DNA of 64,000 bases from contig JAVBMR010000024.1 of the NCBI GenBank assembly GCA_031552235.1, positions 22,386 to 86,385 on the forward strand, written 5' to 3'. The position numbers were made by a program, and so were the translations under genes. The DNA comes from WRDF01 sp031552235. Lineage in GTDB: Bacteria > Bacteroidota > Bacteroidia > Bacteroidales > Rikenellaceae. The stretch's first letter is position 1; the number at the start of each line of letters is the position of its first letter. Of this stretch, positions 1-8,704 are shown in pieces. A model generated the notes under the pieces. The model saw nothing but the letters and a program-made list of their open reading frames with translations. It was not told the origin of the DNA and did not search any database.

Positions 1-76
1 AGGGTGTTAAAAGCAACTGCCGCTTATTGTTTTACGTCGAATTATTAAAATATGAGGGCCCCCACGGGTTTAAAAT

Positions 77-1474
77 ATGTTAGGAAAAGATTTTTTGCTT
101 CAATCCGATTTCGCAAAGGAACTGTATGAAAAACATGCGGCGCCGCAACCCATAATCGACTACCACAATCACCTGAACCCCCAGATGATAGCCGAGGACT
201 ACCGGTTCAAGGATATCAGCGAGGTTTGGCTCGGCGGTGACCATTATAAGTGGCGAGCGATGCGTGCCAACGGCGTCGACGAACGTTTCGTCACGGGCGA
301 CGGCGACAGCTTCGGCAAATTTCAGGCGTGGGCCGACACGCTCCAGCATGCGATGCGTAACCCGCTGTACCACTGGACACACCTCGAACTCGAACGCTAT
401 TTCGGCATCACGGAAGTACTCAATCCGGCCAGTGCCAAGAGGATATACGACCAGTGCAACGCGATGTTACAGCAGAAGGAATTCTCGGTGCGCGGTTTGC
501 TGAAACAGATGAATGTGGAGGTGCTGTGTACAACGGATGACCCCATCGACGACCTTCGCTGGCACAAGGCGATTGCCGACGACAAGAGTTTCGACATAAA
601 GGTATACCCGTCGTGGAGACCTGACAAGGTGATGGCTATCGACGACAAGGCGAATTACCTTACGTATATCAAGCGTTTGGGCGAGGCCGCCGGGATGAAC
701 ATAGCGAACTTTGCCGACCTGCTTGCCGCGCTCGCGAAACGCCAACAGCATTTCGCCGCCAACGGATGTAAGGTCGCCGACCATGGCTTCTGCGATTTCC
801 CGGACAGGGACTTCACAGACAGTGCGTTGGAATCGATATTCGCCAAAGCGCTGAAGGGCGAAACGCTCACAGCCGAGGAAGCCGCCGTGTTCAAAAGCGG
901 CATGATCTTCCATCTTGCGAAGATGAACAACAAAATGGGATGGGCGCAGCAGTTCCACCTCGGAGCCATCCGCAACAACAGCCGCAGGCTTTTCAAGAAG
1001 CTCGGGCCGGACGTGGGCGTGGATTCGATGGCCGACGACAAGGTCGCCGCCGGACTGTCGCGCACGCTTGGTATGCTGGACGACGAAGGTTGCCTGACCC
1101 GCACGATACTTTATAACCTCAATCCGAAAGACTCTGAAGTGCTGATGTCGATGGCATACAACTTCAACGACGGCACGCTCCCGGGCAAGATGCAGTACGG
1201 CGCGGCATGGTGGTTCCTCGACCAGATGGAGGGCATGAGGCAGCAACTCGAAGTGCTTTCGCATGGCGGTCTGCTCAGCCGCTTTGTCGGCATGCTTACC
1301 GACTCGCGCAGCTTCCTGTCGTTCCCGCGCCACGAGTACTTCCGCAGGATACTTTGCAACGAACTGGGCAATGATCTCCAGAAGGGCCTGCTTCCTAAAG
1401 AAGAGATGGATTTCATCGGCAAAATGACCGCCGACATATGCTACAACAACGCCAAGGAATACTTTAAGTTTTAG
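77..1474 (+). CDS. uxaC: uronate isomerase (glucuronate/galacturonate isomerase)
   Basis: Cytoplasmic metal-dependent isomerase of the amidohydrolase superfamily that converts D-glucuronate to D-fructuronate and D-galacturonate to D-tagaturonate, the first step of hexuronate catabolism. The 465 aa length is usual for the family. The N-terminal metal motif H30-x-H32 is present (IIDYHNHL), and a family-typical block around residues 295-325 (FHLGAIRNNSRRLFKKLGPD) is well conserved. It stands alone on the plus strand and is followed by a strong hairpin terminator. No uxaB, uxuA or other uronate gene adjoins it, but the pectin-type uronate cluster at 56-62 kb would draw on related substrates. Identification by motifs and length is firm; the preferred substrate is not visible. 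Confidence 0.95.
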   Translation: MLGKDFLLQSDFAKELYEKHAAPQPIIDYHNHLNPQMIAEDYRFKDISEVWLGGDHYKWRAMRANGVDERFVTGDGDSFGKFQAWADTLQHAMRNPLYHWTHLELERYFGITEVLNPASAKRIYDQCNAMLQQKEFSVRGLLKQMNVEVLCTTDDPIDDLRWHKAIADDKSFDIKVYPSWRPDKVMAIDDKANYLTYIKRLGEAAGMNIANFADLLAALAKRQQHFAANGCKVADHGFCDFPDRDFTDSALESIFAKALKGETLTAEEAAVFKSGMIFHLAKMNNKMGWAQQFHLGAIRNNSRRLFKKLGPDVGVDSMADDKVAAGLSRTLGMLDDEGCLTRTILYNLNPKDSEVLMSMAYNFNDGTLPGKMQYGAAWWFLDQMEGMRQQLEVLSHGGLLSRFVGMLTDSRSFLSFPRHEYFRRILCNELGNDLQKGLLPKEEMDFIGKMTADICYNNAKEYFKF

Positions 1475-1494
1475 GTTGTTGCGTTGCGAAAAAC

Positions 1495-1522
1495 AAGCGC
1501 CGCGGATAACTCCGCGGCGCTT
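1495..1522. terminator. bidirectional intrinsic terminator
   Basis: A perfect 12-bp stem (AAGCGCCGCGGA with its complement) closes a TAAC loop between the convergent uxaC and yqeY. A T-rich tract follows on the minus-strand side (TTGTTTTTC) and a weaker one on the plus side. Confidence 0.8.
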
Positions 1523-1559
1523 GCCTTTAAACATTATGTCATTTGCGATTCGCCGAGCG

Positions 1560-2009
1560 CTACGCGAGCAGTTCCCTTACCTTGGCCGATATGTCTTTGC
1601 CGTCGGCCTGCCCGGCGAGTTGCTTTGATGCTATGCCCATCACACGCCCCATATCCTGCATCGAAGACGCTCCGGCAGAGGAAATGATTTCCTTGACAGC
1701 CGCCGTGAGTTCGGCGTCGCCCATTTGTTTGGGAAGGTATTCTTTCATGACGGCGACTTGTGCCGTTTCGTATTCGTAGAGGTCCGTGCGCCCCTGCTGT
1801 TTGAATATCTCGGCCGAGTCGGCGCCCTGTTTTGCCAGTTTGCTGATGATCTTAATCACGTCGGCGTCAGGCAGTTCGTCTATGTTGGGCCCGGCCGTTT
1901 TCGCCTCGATTATCATCATTTTGATATTGCGCAGGGTGTCGCGCCTGATGTCGTCCTTGGCCTTCATCGCATCCATGATGCCGGCGCTTATCTTTTTTTC
2001 CAGTTCCAT
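1560..2009 (-). CDS. GatB/YqeY domain-containing protein
   Basis: A 149 aa YqeY-family protein. The family shares the tail domain of GatB, the tRNA-dependent amidotransferase subunit, but free-standing YqeY has no proven reaction. The sequence is the typical helical YqeY pattern: MKAKDDIRRDTLRNIKMM near the N-terminus, a middle segment with YEYETAQVAVMKEYLPKQM, and a C-terminal DMGRVMGIASKQLAGQADGK segment. The start at 2009 (MELEKKI) was preferred to an in-frame ATG seven codons upstream because the family starts there. The gene is convergent with uxaC and divergent from ugd. Family assignment is confident; function is unknown. Confidence 0.9.
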   Translation of the reverse strand: MELEKKISAGIMDAMKAKDDIRRDTLRNIKMMIIEAKTAGPNIDELPDADVIKIISKLAKQGADSAEIFKQQGRTDLYEYETAQVAVMKEYLPKQMGDAELTAAVKEIISSAGASSMQDMGRVMGIASKQLAGQADGKDISAKVRELLA

Positions 2010-2072
2010 AACGTATATTTTTAGTGTCAATAACTCACGAGTGTAAAGATACTGTTCTTACACAAAAATATT

Positions 2073-2080
2073 TAACTTTG
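2073..2080 (+). promoter_or_regulatory. Bacteroidetes -7 box for ugd
   Basis: TAACTTTG matches the TAnnTTTG consensus 23 nt before the ugd start. No clear TTTG -33 box is seen at the right spacing. Confidence 0.55.
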
Positions 2081-2103
2081 TACATATTGATTAAGCAAAA
2101 AGT

Positions 2104-3417
2104 ATGAAAATAGCTATCGTAGGCACAGGGTATGTGGGACTCGTAACCGGAGTATGTTTCGCCGAAATGGGCGTGGATGTGGTATGTATCGACGTAGATA
2201 CCAGAAAGATAGAGAAGCTCCGTAAAGGCATCTCGCCGATATACGAGCCGGGGTTGGACGGACTGCTCGAAAAAAACATCGCGGCAGGGCGCCTCACGTT
2301 TTCCACCTCGCTAAAGGATGTCATCAGGGATGTCGAAGTGATATTCTCGGCCGTGGGGACGCCTCCCGGAGAGGACGGCAGCGCCGACCTTAAATATGTA
2401 CTCCAGGTGGCCGACGAGGTGGGCCGGAATATGGATTCGTACAAGTTGCTGGTCACGAAGAGTACTGTCCCTGTGGGTACGGCGGCGAAGGTTAAAGCGC
2501 TTATAACTCAGCGGTTGGCCGAACGCGGTGCGGATATTCCGTTCGACGTTGCATCCAATCCCGAGTTTCTGAAAGAGGGCAGCGCCATTAAAGATTTTCT
2601 CAGCCCGGACAGGGTCGTGATAGGCGTCGACAACGACAGGGCGAAAGAGATACTTACGAAACTCTACAGGCCGTTCCTGCTCAATAACTTCAGGGTGCTG
2701 TTCATGGACATCCCCTCAGCCGAGATGACGAAATACGCGGCGAATTCCATGCTCGCCACCCGCATCAGTTTCATAAACGACATTGCCAACCTCTGCGAAC
2801 TGGTGGGTGCCGACGTGAATATGGTAAGGCGCGGGATCGGGAGCGACACGAGGATCGGTACGAAATTCCTTTACCCCGGCGCCGGATACGGGGGTTCGTG
2901 CTTCCCGAAGGACGTGAAGGCGCTGATAAAGACCGCCGAAGAGAACGGTTACGACATGCAGGTACTCAAAGCGGTCGAGAGCGTGAACGAGAAACAGAAA
3001 AAATTGCTGTTCGACAAGCTGTCGAAACATTTCGGCGGCGACCTTCAAGGCCGTAAGATAGCTGTGTGGGGTTTGTCGTTCAAGCCCGAAACCAATGACA
3101 TACGTGAGGCGACGTCCGAAGTTATGGTCAAGATGTTGGGCGAGGCAGGTGCGTCGGTAGCGGCCTACGACCCGGTGGCGATGGACGAGTTCAGGCACAT
3201 GCACGGGGATATCGTGACCTATGTGAAAGACAAATACGAGGCACTGGCCGATGCCGACGCGCTGGTACTCCTTACCGAGTGGAAAGAATTCCGACTTCCA
3301 TCGTGGGACGTGCTGAAAAGGCTGATGAAACAGCCGGTCATCTTCGACGGCCGCAACATATATGACCGCAAAGAACTTGAGGGCGAGGGGATAGAATACT
3401 ACGCCATTGGATCCTGA
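2104..3417 (+). CDS. ugd: UDP-glucose 6-dehydrogenase
   Basis: Oxidises UDP-glucose to UDP-glucuronate with two NAD+, supplying activated uronic acid for surface polysaccharides. The 437 aa protein has an N-terminal Rossmann motif GTGYVGLVTG (residues 7-16), a central helical domain and a C-terminal UDP-binding domain. The catalytic cysteine is C266 within PGAGYGGSCFPKDVKAL, and the conserved lysine follows at FPKD. Later blocks WGLSFKPETNDIREA and LTEWKEF are typical. It stands alone; no other polysaccharide gene adjoins it. A GDP-mannose dehydrogenase is excluded by the pattern of the C-terminal domain, though paralogues acting on other UDP-sugars cannot be excluded. Confidence 0.93.
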   Translation: MKIAIVGTGYVGLVTGVCFAEMGVDVVCIDVDTRKIEKLRKGISPIYEPGLDGLLEKNIAAGRLTFSTSLKDVIRDVEVIFSAVGTPPGEDGSADLKYVLQVADEVGRNMDSYKLLVTKSTVPVGTAAKVKALITQRLAERGADIPFDVASNPEFLKEGSAIKDFLSPDRVVIGVDNDRAKEILTKLYRPFLLNNFRVLFMDIPSAEMTKYAANSMLATRISFINDIANLCELVGADVNMVRRGIGSDTRIGTKFLYPGAGYGGSCFPKDVKALIKTAEENGYDMQVLKAVESVNEKQKKLLFDKLSKHFGGDLQGRKIAVWGLSFKPETNDIREATSEVMVKMLGEAGASVAAYDPVAMDEFRHMHGDIVTYVKDKYEALADADALVLLTEWKEFRLPSWDVLKRLMKQPVIFDGRNIYDRKELEGEGIEYYAIGS

Positions 3418-3577
3418 GGTTGCTCCCGCGACACGGCCAGCGTGTCGAGATCATTTCTTCATTAACGTTACGGTGCGAATAGTTGGCTCTGCTATATTGG
3501 GCACCATAGGACACCGGCATAAGGTCGGTTGGCAAGAGGCGTTATTGCACCTAAGCATTAATTTTTTTGATGGAAAA

Positions 3578-3609
3578 TTTGGTGCGGAAAGAAATATGCC
3601 TTAAATTTG
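3578..3609 (+). promoter_or_regulatory. promoter of tRNA-Gln
   Basis: TTTG at 3578-3581, a 20-nt spacer and TAAATTTG at 3602-3609 form a complete Bacteroidetes sigma-ABfr-type promoter 11 nt before the tRNA. Confidence 0.8.
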
Positions 3610-3620
3610 CACCACGAAAT

Positions 3621-3691
3621 TGAGCTATGGTGTAATGGTAACACTGCAGATTCTGGATCTGCCTTTCTTGGTTCGAATCCAGGTAGCTCAA
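3621..3691 (+). tRNA. tRNA-Gln (anticodon CTG)
   Basis: A complete cloverleaf can be folded by eye. The 7-bp acceptor stem TGAGCTA/TAGCTCA is perfect, the D arm contains AATGGTAA, the 5-bp anticodon stem GCAGA/TCTGC closes the loop TTCTGGA (anticodon CTG, read as glutamine), and the T arm is CTTGG-TTCGAAT-CCAGG. The variable region has four bases and the discriminator is A3691. The CCA end is not encoded. A promoter lies directly upstream and a terminator 10 nt downstream, so this is a single-gene tRNA transcript. Confidence 0.97.
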
Positions 3692-3701
3692 CAAAATAAC
3701 G

Positions 3702-3733
3702 GTAGTTGCCAGATAACGGCAACTACTTTTTTT
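3702..3733 (+). terminator. terminator of tRNA-Gln
   Basis: The stem GTAGTTGCC/GGCAACTAC is followed by a run of seven T. Confidence 0.9.
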
Positions 3734-3735
3734 AT

Positions 3736-3818
3736 GCTTATCCGCAAAAATACCTCTGTGGTGAAGTTTGCGGAGAGGCTTTTTTCAGGATTATCCCGCA
3801 TTAATGTGTTGCACAATA
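3736..3818. repeat. solo ends of dispersed repeat families
   Basis: GCTTATCCGCAAAAATACC at 3736-3754 equals the left end of the larger element at 8705. From 3786, CAGGATTATCCC followed by a TGTTG segment resembles the ends of the elements at 6189 and 32205. No matching opposite ends were found here, so these look like remnants. Confidence 0.45.
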
Positions 3819-3840
3819 CTTTTCTACACTGCACCACAAC

Positions 3841-3876
3841 AAACGAGCCCGGCCTTTCCTAAGGCCGGGCTCGTTT
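3841..3876 (-). terminator. intrinsic terminator of the OmpA-family gene
   Basis: A perfect 16-bp inverted repeat (AAACGAGCCCGGCCTT and complement) closes a TCCT loop. On the minus strand it lies 18 nt after the stop codon of the lipoprotein gene. Confidence 0.85.
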
Positions 3877-3894
3877 GTTAGATTCGTATTTCGT

Positions 3895-4593
3895 TTATTT
3901 CAGCGTGCCTGCTTCAGCCTGCGAAACCATGTTCTTGTTGGCTGTCAGGTATATTTCCACGCGGCGGTTCTGGGCACGGCCGGCTTCGGTCGAGTTGTCT
4001 GCTACCGGAGAATCGTACGCAAGGCCTTTGGTGGCGATGATCTGCTTCGAAGGAACGCCCTGTCCGACGAGGTAGTTCTGTACTGCCGTTGCGCGGTTGG
4101 TCGAAACTTTCTCGTTAGCCTCGTGTGTTCCCACGTTGTCGGTGTGGCCGTAGATCGTGATGTCCATATCGGGTTCGGTCACGATAGTACCTGCGAATTT
4201 AGACAGCGATTCACGCGATGAAGTGCTGAGTGTCGATGAGTTGAAGCCGAAGAGGATACCGTCGTTGAAAGTTACCTTGATAGCCTGGAGGCCGTTCTGG
4301 TCGGTCACTTCCTGCACCTGTGCGTCTTTTACCTGTTGGGCTATTTCGGCCTGTTTTTTGTCCATCTTCTTGCCGATGAGCGTACCTGCGCCAGCGCCGA
4401 CGCCAGCTCCCACTGCTGCACCTATCGCAGCGCCTTTGCCACCGCCTGCCAATGCGCCGATACCTGCGCCAAGCAGCGCACCGCCGCCAGCACCGTAAGC
4501 AGCGCCTTTACCTGTGTTGCTCCATGACGAGCAACCCGCCATCATTACTCCGGCCGCAAAAAGGGCCGCGATAGATAATTTCGAACTTTTCAT
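3895..4593 (-). CDS. OmpA-family lipoprotein with glycine-zipper domain
   Basis: A 232 aa envelope protein. Residues 1-21 form a lipoprotein signal with lipobox MMAGC (C21 acylated). Residues about 30-75 are a glycine-zipper segment (repeated GAxxGA patterns) likely to insert in or lie against the outer membrane, followed by a short lysine/glutamine-rich linker. Residues about 105-220 are an OmpA-like peptidoglycan-binding domain with IYGHTDNVG and the conserved RA/NRRVEIY blocks that hold meso-diaminopimelate. This layout equals the YiaD/Omp16-like group of Bacteroidetes, which tether the outer membrane to the wall. It is a single gene with its own terminator. Confidence 0.9.
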   Translation of the reverse strand: MKSSKLSIAALFAAGVMMAGCSSWSNTGKGAAYGAGGGALLGAGIGALAGGGKGAAIGAAVGAGVGAGAGTLIGKKMDKKQAEIAQQVKDAQVQEVTDQNGLQAIKVTFNDGILFGFNSSTLSTSSRESLSKFAGTIVTEPDMDITIYGHTDNVGTHEANEKVSTNRATAVQNYLVGQGVPSKQIIATKGLAYDSPVADNSTEAGRAQNRRVEIYLTANKNMVSQAEAGTLK

Positions 4594-4725
4594 AATCTTA
4601 AGTTTTATTGTTTTAGAGTTTCATATGCACCTGAATATTACGCAAAATGCAGGCCATTTTCCAGATGATAACGTTTGTTTCGCAATATTGTTGCATCCGC
4701 CGCGATAATTTTTTTGTAAACAAAA

Positions 4726-4749
4726 GCCGCCTCTTTAGTGTCGGGCGGC
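4726..4749 (-). terminator. terminator of purA
   Basis: The stem GCCGCC/GGCGGC is followed on the minus strand by TTTTGTTT. Confidence 0.7.
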
Positions 4750-4781
4750 CTTTATTCGCGTGTGGACGGAAGCCCGGCGCG

Positions 4782-6050
4782 TTATCTTACGATGGTTTCC
4801 TCGCGGTCGGGGCCTACCGAGATGATCTTTACCGGCACGCCGCACTCTTTCTCGATGAATTCCACGTATTCCTTGAACTCGACGGGGAAATCTTCGTATT
4901 TGCGGATGTGGTTGATGTCCTGGTTCCAGCCCTTGAACTCGCGGTAGAGCGGTTTGATATCTTCGTTTACCTCATAGGGGAAGTGGGTTGTCTGCTCGCC
5001 GTCGATATCGTAAGCTATTGCCACCTTGATGGTTTCGAACGTGTTGAGGACGTCGTTCTTCATCATGATGAGGGCGGTGACGCCGTTGAGCATGACGGTG
5101 TATTTCAGGGCGACCATGTCGAGCCAGCCGCAGCGGCGCGCGCGTCCGGTGGTCGAGCCGAATTCCTGGCCTATTTCGCGCATCTTCTGACCGTCCTCAT
5201 CGTCCAGTTCGGTCGGGAACGGGCCGCTGCCCACGCGCGTGCAATAGGCTTTGAAGATGCCGTACACGTCGCCGATACGGTTGGGAGCTACACCCAGTCC
5301 GGTGCAGGCGCCTGCGCATAGTGTATTCGATGAAGTTACGAACGGGTAAGTCCCGAAATCGATATCGAGCAGCGCGCCCTGAGCGCCTTCCGCCAGTACA
5401 GGTATGCTTTCGTTGATGTATTCATTCACGGCCTGTTCGCTGTCCACGAACGCACACTGGCGTATTTTTTCTATGCCGGCAAACCATTCCTTCTCGTACT
5501 TCGCTATGTCGTATGTGAAGTCGGGGTATTGCTTGAGCATGTTGATGTGCTTCTCTTTCAGTGTGTTGTAGCGTTTCTTGAACTCGTGCGAGAGAATGTC
5601 GCCTACACGGAGGCCGTTGCGGCCGGTTTTGTCCATATAGGTCGGGCCGATGCCTTTGAGGGTCGAGCCGATCTTGGTTTTGCCTTTTGCCGCTTCCGAC
5701 GCCGCGTCGAGCATGCGGTGTGTCGGGAGGATGAGGTGCGCCTTCTTGGAGATGGCAAGTTTCGAAACCACATCGTTGCCTGAGGCTTCGAGCGCGGCGA
5801 TCTCGCCTGCGAGGATGGCGGGGTCGATCACGACGCCGTTGCCTATCATGTTCACCGTGCCGGGGCGGAAGATCCCCGACGGTATCGTGTTGAGTACGTA
5901 TTTCTTACCGTTGAAGTGGAGCGAGTGCCCTGCATTGGGCCCGCCCTGGAACCTGGCGATTACCTTGTAGTTGGGGGTGAGTACGTCGACTACTTTACCT
6001 TTACCTTCATCGCCCCACTGGAGGCCAAGTACCACATCGATTTTTTTCAT
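4782..6050 (-). CDS. purA: adenylosuccinate synthetase
   Basis: Joins IMP and aspartate using GTP to give adenylosuccinate, the first committed step from IMP to AMP; purB at 29 kb performs the next step. The protein has 422 aa. The P-loop-like GTP motif GDEGKGK begins at residue 13 with catalytic D14; GGPNAGHSL, the GPTYMDKTGRNGLR block, STTGRARRCGW and the C-terminal GPDRE signature are all present. It stands alone behind a clear promoter and ahead of a hairpin terminator. Nothing unusual is seen. Confidence 0.97.
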   Translation of the reverse strand: MKKIDVVLGLQWGDEGKGKVVDVLTPNYKVIARFQGGPNAGHSLHFNGKKYVLNTIPSGIFRPGTVNMIGNGVVIDPAILAGEIAALEASGNDVVSKLAISKKAHLILPTHRMLDAASEAAKGKTKIGSTLKGIGPTYMDKTGRNGLRVGDILSHEFKKRYNTLKEKHINMLKQYPDFTYDIAKYEKEWFAGIEKIRQCAFVDSEQAVNEYINESIPVLAEGAQGALLDIDFGTYPFVTSSNTLCAGACTGLGVAPNRIGDVYGIFKAYCTRVGSGPFPTELDDEDGQKMREIGQEFGSTTGRARRCGWLDMVALKYTVMLNGVTALIMMKNDVLNTFETIKVAIAYDIDGEQTTHFPYEVNEDIKPLYREFKGWNQDINHIRKYEDFPVEFKEYVEFIEKECGVPVKIISVGPDREETIVR

Positions 6051-6095
6051 TTTGCCGTTTATTGTTAGTACATTTTATGAAAACGCAATTACCGT

Positions 6096-6127
6096 CAAAA
6101 GTACGTTTTTTTTGCCGCACCGCCCAA
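6096..6127 (-). promoter_or_regulatory. promoter of purA
   Basis: Read on the minus strand: TTG at 6127-6125, a 21-nt spacer and TACTTTTG at 6103-6096, which is 46 nt before the purA start. Confidence 0.7.
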
Positions 6128-6188
6128 TATTACGCCCTGTTTTTTCATCAAGATATGAACACCTGGGGTGTGCGGCGGTAAAATATCC

Positions 6189-6316
6189 GGAATTATCCCT
6201 TTTCATGTTGTAGCATTTTTCCGGATCGCCATGCGATCCGGCGGCCAGCCCTGAAGGGGCGGAGGGCGGGCCGCTTAATAACTTTACGTTGCAACAACAC
6301 TAAAGGGGATAATCCT
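6189..6316. repeat. MITE-like palindromic element, family with GATTATCC ends
   Basis: The left end GGAATTATCCC-TTTT-ATGTTGTAGC and the reverse complement of the right end, AGGATTATCCCC-TTT-GTGTTGTTGC, match at most positions. The interior holds two hairpins: GGATCGC-cat-GCGATCC and a longer GC-rich one around a TGAA turn. No coding sequence is present. A longer relative lies at 32205-32434. Together with the purA promoter this accounts for the purA to TPR-gene gap. Confidence 0.6.
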
Positions 6317-6414
6317 GAAAATATCCGCATCTCGGACAGTTTGCGGAAAATATATGCCGTATTTTTGCGTTAGAAGGTTTAAAACGGTAATTTAGCGATG
6401 CAAAATAGATCGGC

Positions 6415-8454
6415 ATGCGTAAAATTTTTCTGGTAACGGCGTTTCTTTTGTCTTTCTCGTTCTGGCAGCCCGCCGGAGCGCAGATAAACAAGGTCTATTT
6501 CTATTACATGGGGCATAACTATCTGGTGGACAAGAATTACCAGGACGCAATAAGCACGCTCAACACTCTTCTGAAGGCCGATCCGGATGCCTATGAGGCC
6601 TACTATATGCGCGGGATCGCCAAATATAACCTAGACGATATGGTTGGCGCGGAGCAGGATTTCTCGGCCACTGTCGAGAAAAACCCCGTCTACACGATGG
6701 CATATTACAACAGGGCCATAACACGACTGAGGATGAGCAATTTCGATGACGCGCTAAAGGATTTCGCCGAGGTCATAGCCCTGCGCCCCGATTTCGCAGG
6801 CTCGTTTTTCAGCCGTGGCATCGCTTATTTCCAACTCGAAAAATATGAACAGGCGGTCAGTGATTTCGATGAGTTTATCCTGCGCGACGACAAAGTGACG
6901 GATGCCTATATCAACCGCGGCACGAGTTACCTCTTTCTGGGCGATACAGTTCGCGCCATGGTCGATTACGACAAGGCTGTCCGCACCAATATGTACGATC
7001 AGAGGGCGTATAACAGGCGGGGGACGCTCTATCTGCAAATGGAGGATTACGACAAGGCGATGGCCGATTTCGACCACGCGATAAAGCTCGATTCGACATA
7101 CGCGAACGCATATTTCAATAAGGCGATGGTATACGCCAACACCAAGCGTCCGCTGGAAACCATCGAGAATTTCTCGCGCGTGTTGGAGTTGGAGCCGGAC
7201 AATGCCCTTACCTATTTCAACCGGGCGCTGACCCGCTCGCAAATAGGGGATTACAATAACGCGCTGGCGGATTACGACCAGGTGTCCAGATATGCACCGG
7301 GCAATGTCCTCGTGTATTACAACCGGGCCGCGGTGAGGCTCAGGCTCGGCGACCTCGATGGCGCGATGCGCGATTACACAAAGGCAATCGAGCTGTATCC
7401 CGATTTTGCCAACGCCTATATCAACCGGGCGGGCGTCAGGGCTATGCAGGGCGATCCGGCCGGTGCGAGGCAAGACCATAATATAGCCGATACCAAGATC
7501 GCCGAGTATCGTTCGAAGCTGAACGACAGTACTTTTTCGGTATATGCCGACACTTCGAGGCGGTTCTCGCAGTTGTTGGCTTTCGATTCGAAACTTGCCG
7601 GGACGAGGCTCACAGGCGAGCAGGAGGATACGCGTATCGCGATGCTGCCGCAGTTCAGGTTCACGCTTTTGCGCGGCGACGTGCCGGGCGATGGGCCAGG
7701 CAGTGCGAAGCCCGATGCCGCTGGGCGTGGCGGTGCGAAACCTGTGCCGGTCAATACCGCCCGGCCGTATTTCCACGAAAAGCTGTCGAAGTTCATCTCC
7801 GACATGGATATCCCGTATCTCGTTCTGACGACAAAGGATACCGATATCTCGCCAGACTCTGTGATGATGCTCGACAGGCAGGCTTCCGAACGCATCCAAA
7901 CCGCAAGGGCGGATATACGCGACCTGTTCGAAAAGGGTATCACTCAGGGACTTGTCAAGCAATACACCAGCTCGGTAAACATCTATGGCGAGGCTGTGGA
8001 CAAAGATCCGACGAACCCGTTCTTGTACCTGAACCGCGCGGCGATACGCAGCGAGATGATAGATTTCGTGTCGTCGATCAGCATGCCCGTGCAACGGTTG
8101 TCGGTGGACGGCGACCCGGGAGGCATCGTGAATTCCACAACGCAGAGGACGTACAATTACGACGAGGCCATCTCCGACCTGAACAAGACTATGAAACTGC
8201 TGCCCGATTTCGCGCACGCCTATTATAACCGCGGTAATCTCCAGGTTGCGTCAGGCCGCCTTGCCGAGGCCTATGCCGACTATACCAAGGCCATCGAACT
8301 GTATCCCGATTTCGCCGAGGCATACTACAACCGAGGCCTGGTGCAGATATATATGAAGGACGTGCAGAAAGGCAGCCTCGATGTCAGCAAGGCCGGCGAG
8401 CTTGGGATCAAGGAGGCGTATGTCGTCCTGCGTCGCTATGCTTCGGAAGAGTAG
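6415..8454 (+). CDS. exported tetratricopeptide-repeat protein
   Basis: A 679 aa protein with a signal peptide (MRKIFLVTAFLLSFSFW, likely cleavage after AGA near residue 23) and about ten consecutive TPR units from residue 30 to about 350. These carry the usual A-x-x-x-F/Y-N-R-A/G and A-L/I-x-D-F/Y-x-x-A/V positions. Residues about 360-520 form a non-repeat insert of unknown fold containing a GDGPGSAKPDAAGRGGAKP low-complexity stretch. Two or three more TPRs complete the C-terminus. The location is probably periplasmic and the role a scaffold or assembly factor. The gene is single, with a start directly at 6415. No catalytic domain was recognised. Confidence 0.85.
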   Translation: MRKIFLVTAFLLSFSFWQPAGAQINKVYFYYMGHNYLVDKNYQDAISTLNTLLKADPDAYEAYYMRGIAKYNLDDMVGAEQDFSATVEKNPVYTMAYYNRAITRLRMSNFDDALKDFAEVIALRPDFAGSFFSRGIAYFQLEKYEQAVSDFDEFILRDDKVTDAYINRGTSYLFLGDTVRAMVDYDKAVRTNMYDQRAYNRRGTLYLQMEDYDKAMADFDHAIKLDSTYANAYFNKAMVYANTKRPLETIENFSRVLELEPDNALTYFNRALTRSQIGDYNNALADYDQVSRYAPGNVLVYYNRAAVRLRLGDLDGAMRDYTKAIELYPDFANAYINRAGVRAMQGDPAGARQDHNIADTKIAEYRSKLNDSTFSVYADTSRRFSQLLAFDSKLAGTRLTGEQEDTRIAMLPQFRFTLLRGDVPGDGPGSAKPDAAGRGGAKPVPVNTARPYFHEKLSKFISDMDIPYLVLTTKDTDISPDSVMMLDRQASERIQTARADIRDLFEKGITQGLVKQYTSSVNIYGEAVDKDPTNPFLYLNRAAIRSEMIDFVSSISMPVQRLSVDGDPGGIVNSTTQRTYNYDEAISDLNKTMKLLPDFAHAYYNRGNLQVASGRLAEAYADYTKAIELYPDFAEAYYNRGLVQIYMKDVQKGSLDVSKAGELGIKEAYVVLRRYASEE

Positions 8455-8584
8455 CGGGCATTAAAACCATCTTGAGAGTTGTGAGAGTGTAAATAACGGT
8501 AGCACGCCGCTTTACGGGCGAGCTATTTTTGCATCATTACCATTTTTGGGCTCGATTCCATGCCGCTCGAATCATTTTGTATTT

Positions 8585-8654
8585 ATATCCTGCGGCTGCG
8601 GGGCGAAATCGAAAATTTCGAGCCGCAGGATGTGGCGATTGTGAAGCAATCACC
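8585..8654 (+). repeat. divergent copy of the two-hairpin CATCCCGCGG repeat
   Basis: The outer stem ATCCTGCGGCT/AGCCGCAGGAT encloses an inner stem CGAAAT/ATTTCG; a second hairpin, GCGATTG-tgaa-GCAATC, follows at once. The same order of stems occurs at 15051, 16203 (reversed) and 35393 with different arm sequences. Confidence 0.65.
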
Positions 8655-8704
8655 GTCTTTCCGATTTGTGGGGCCGGTAGTTGTTTTCAGGGGCTAATTA
8701 TAAC

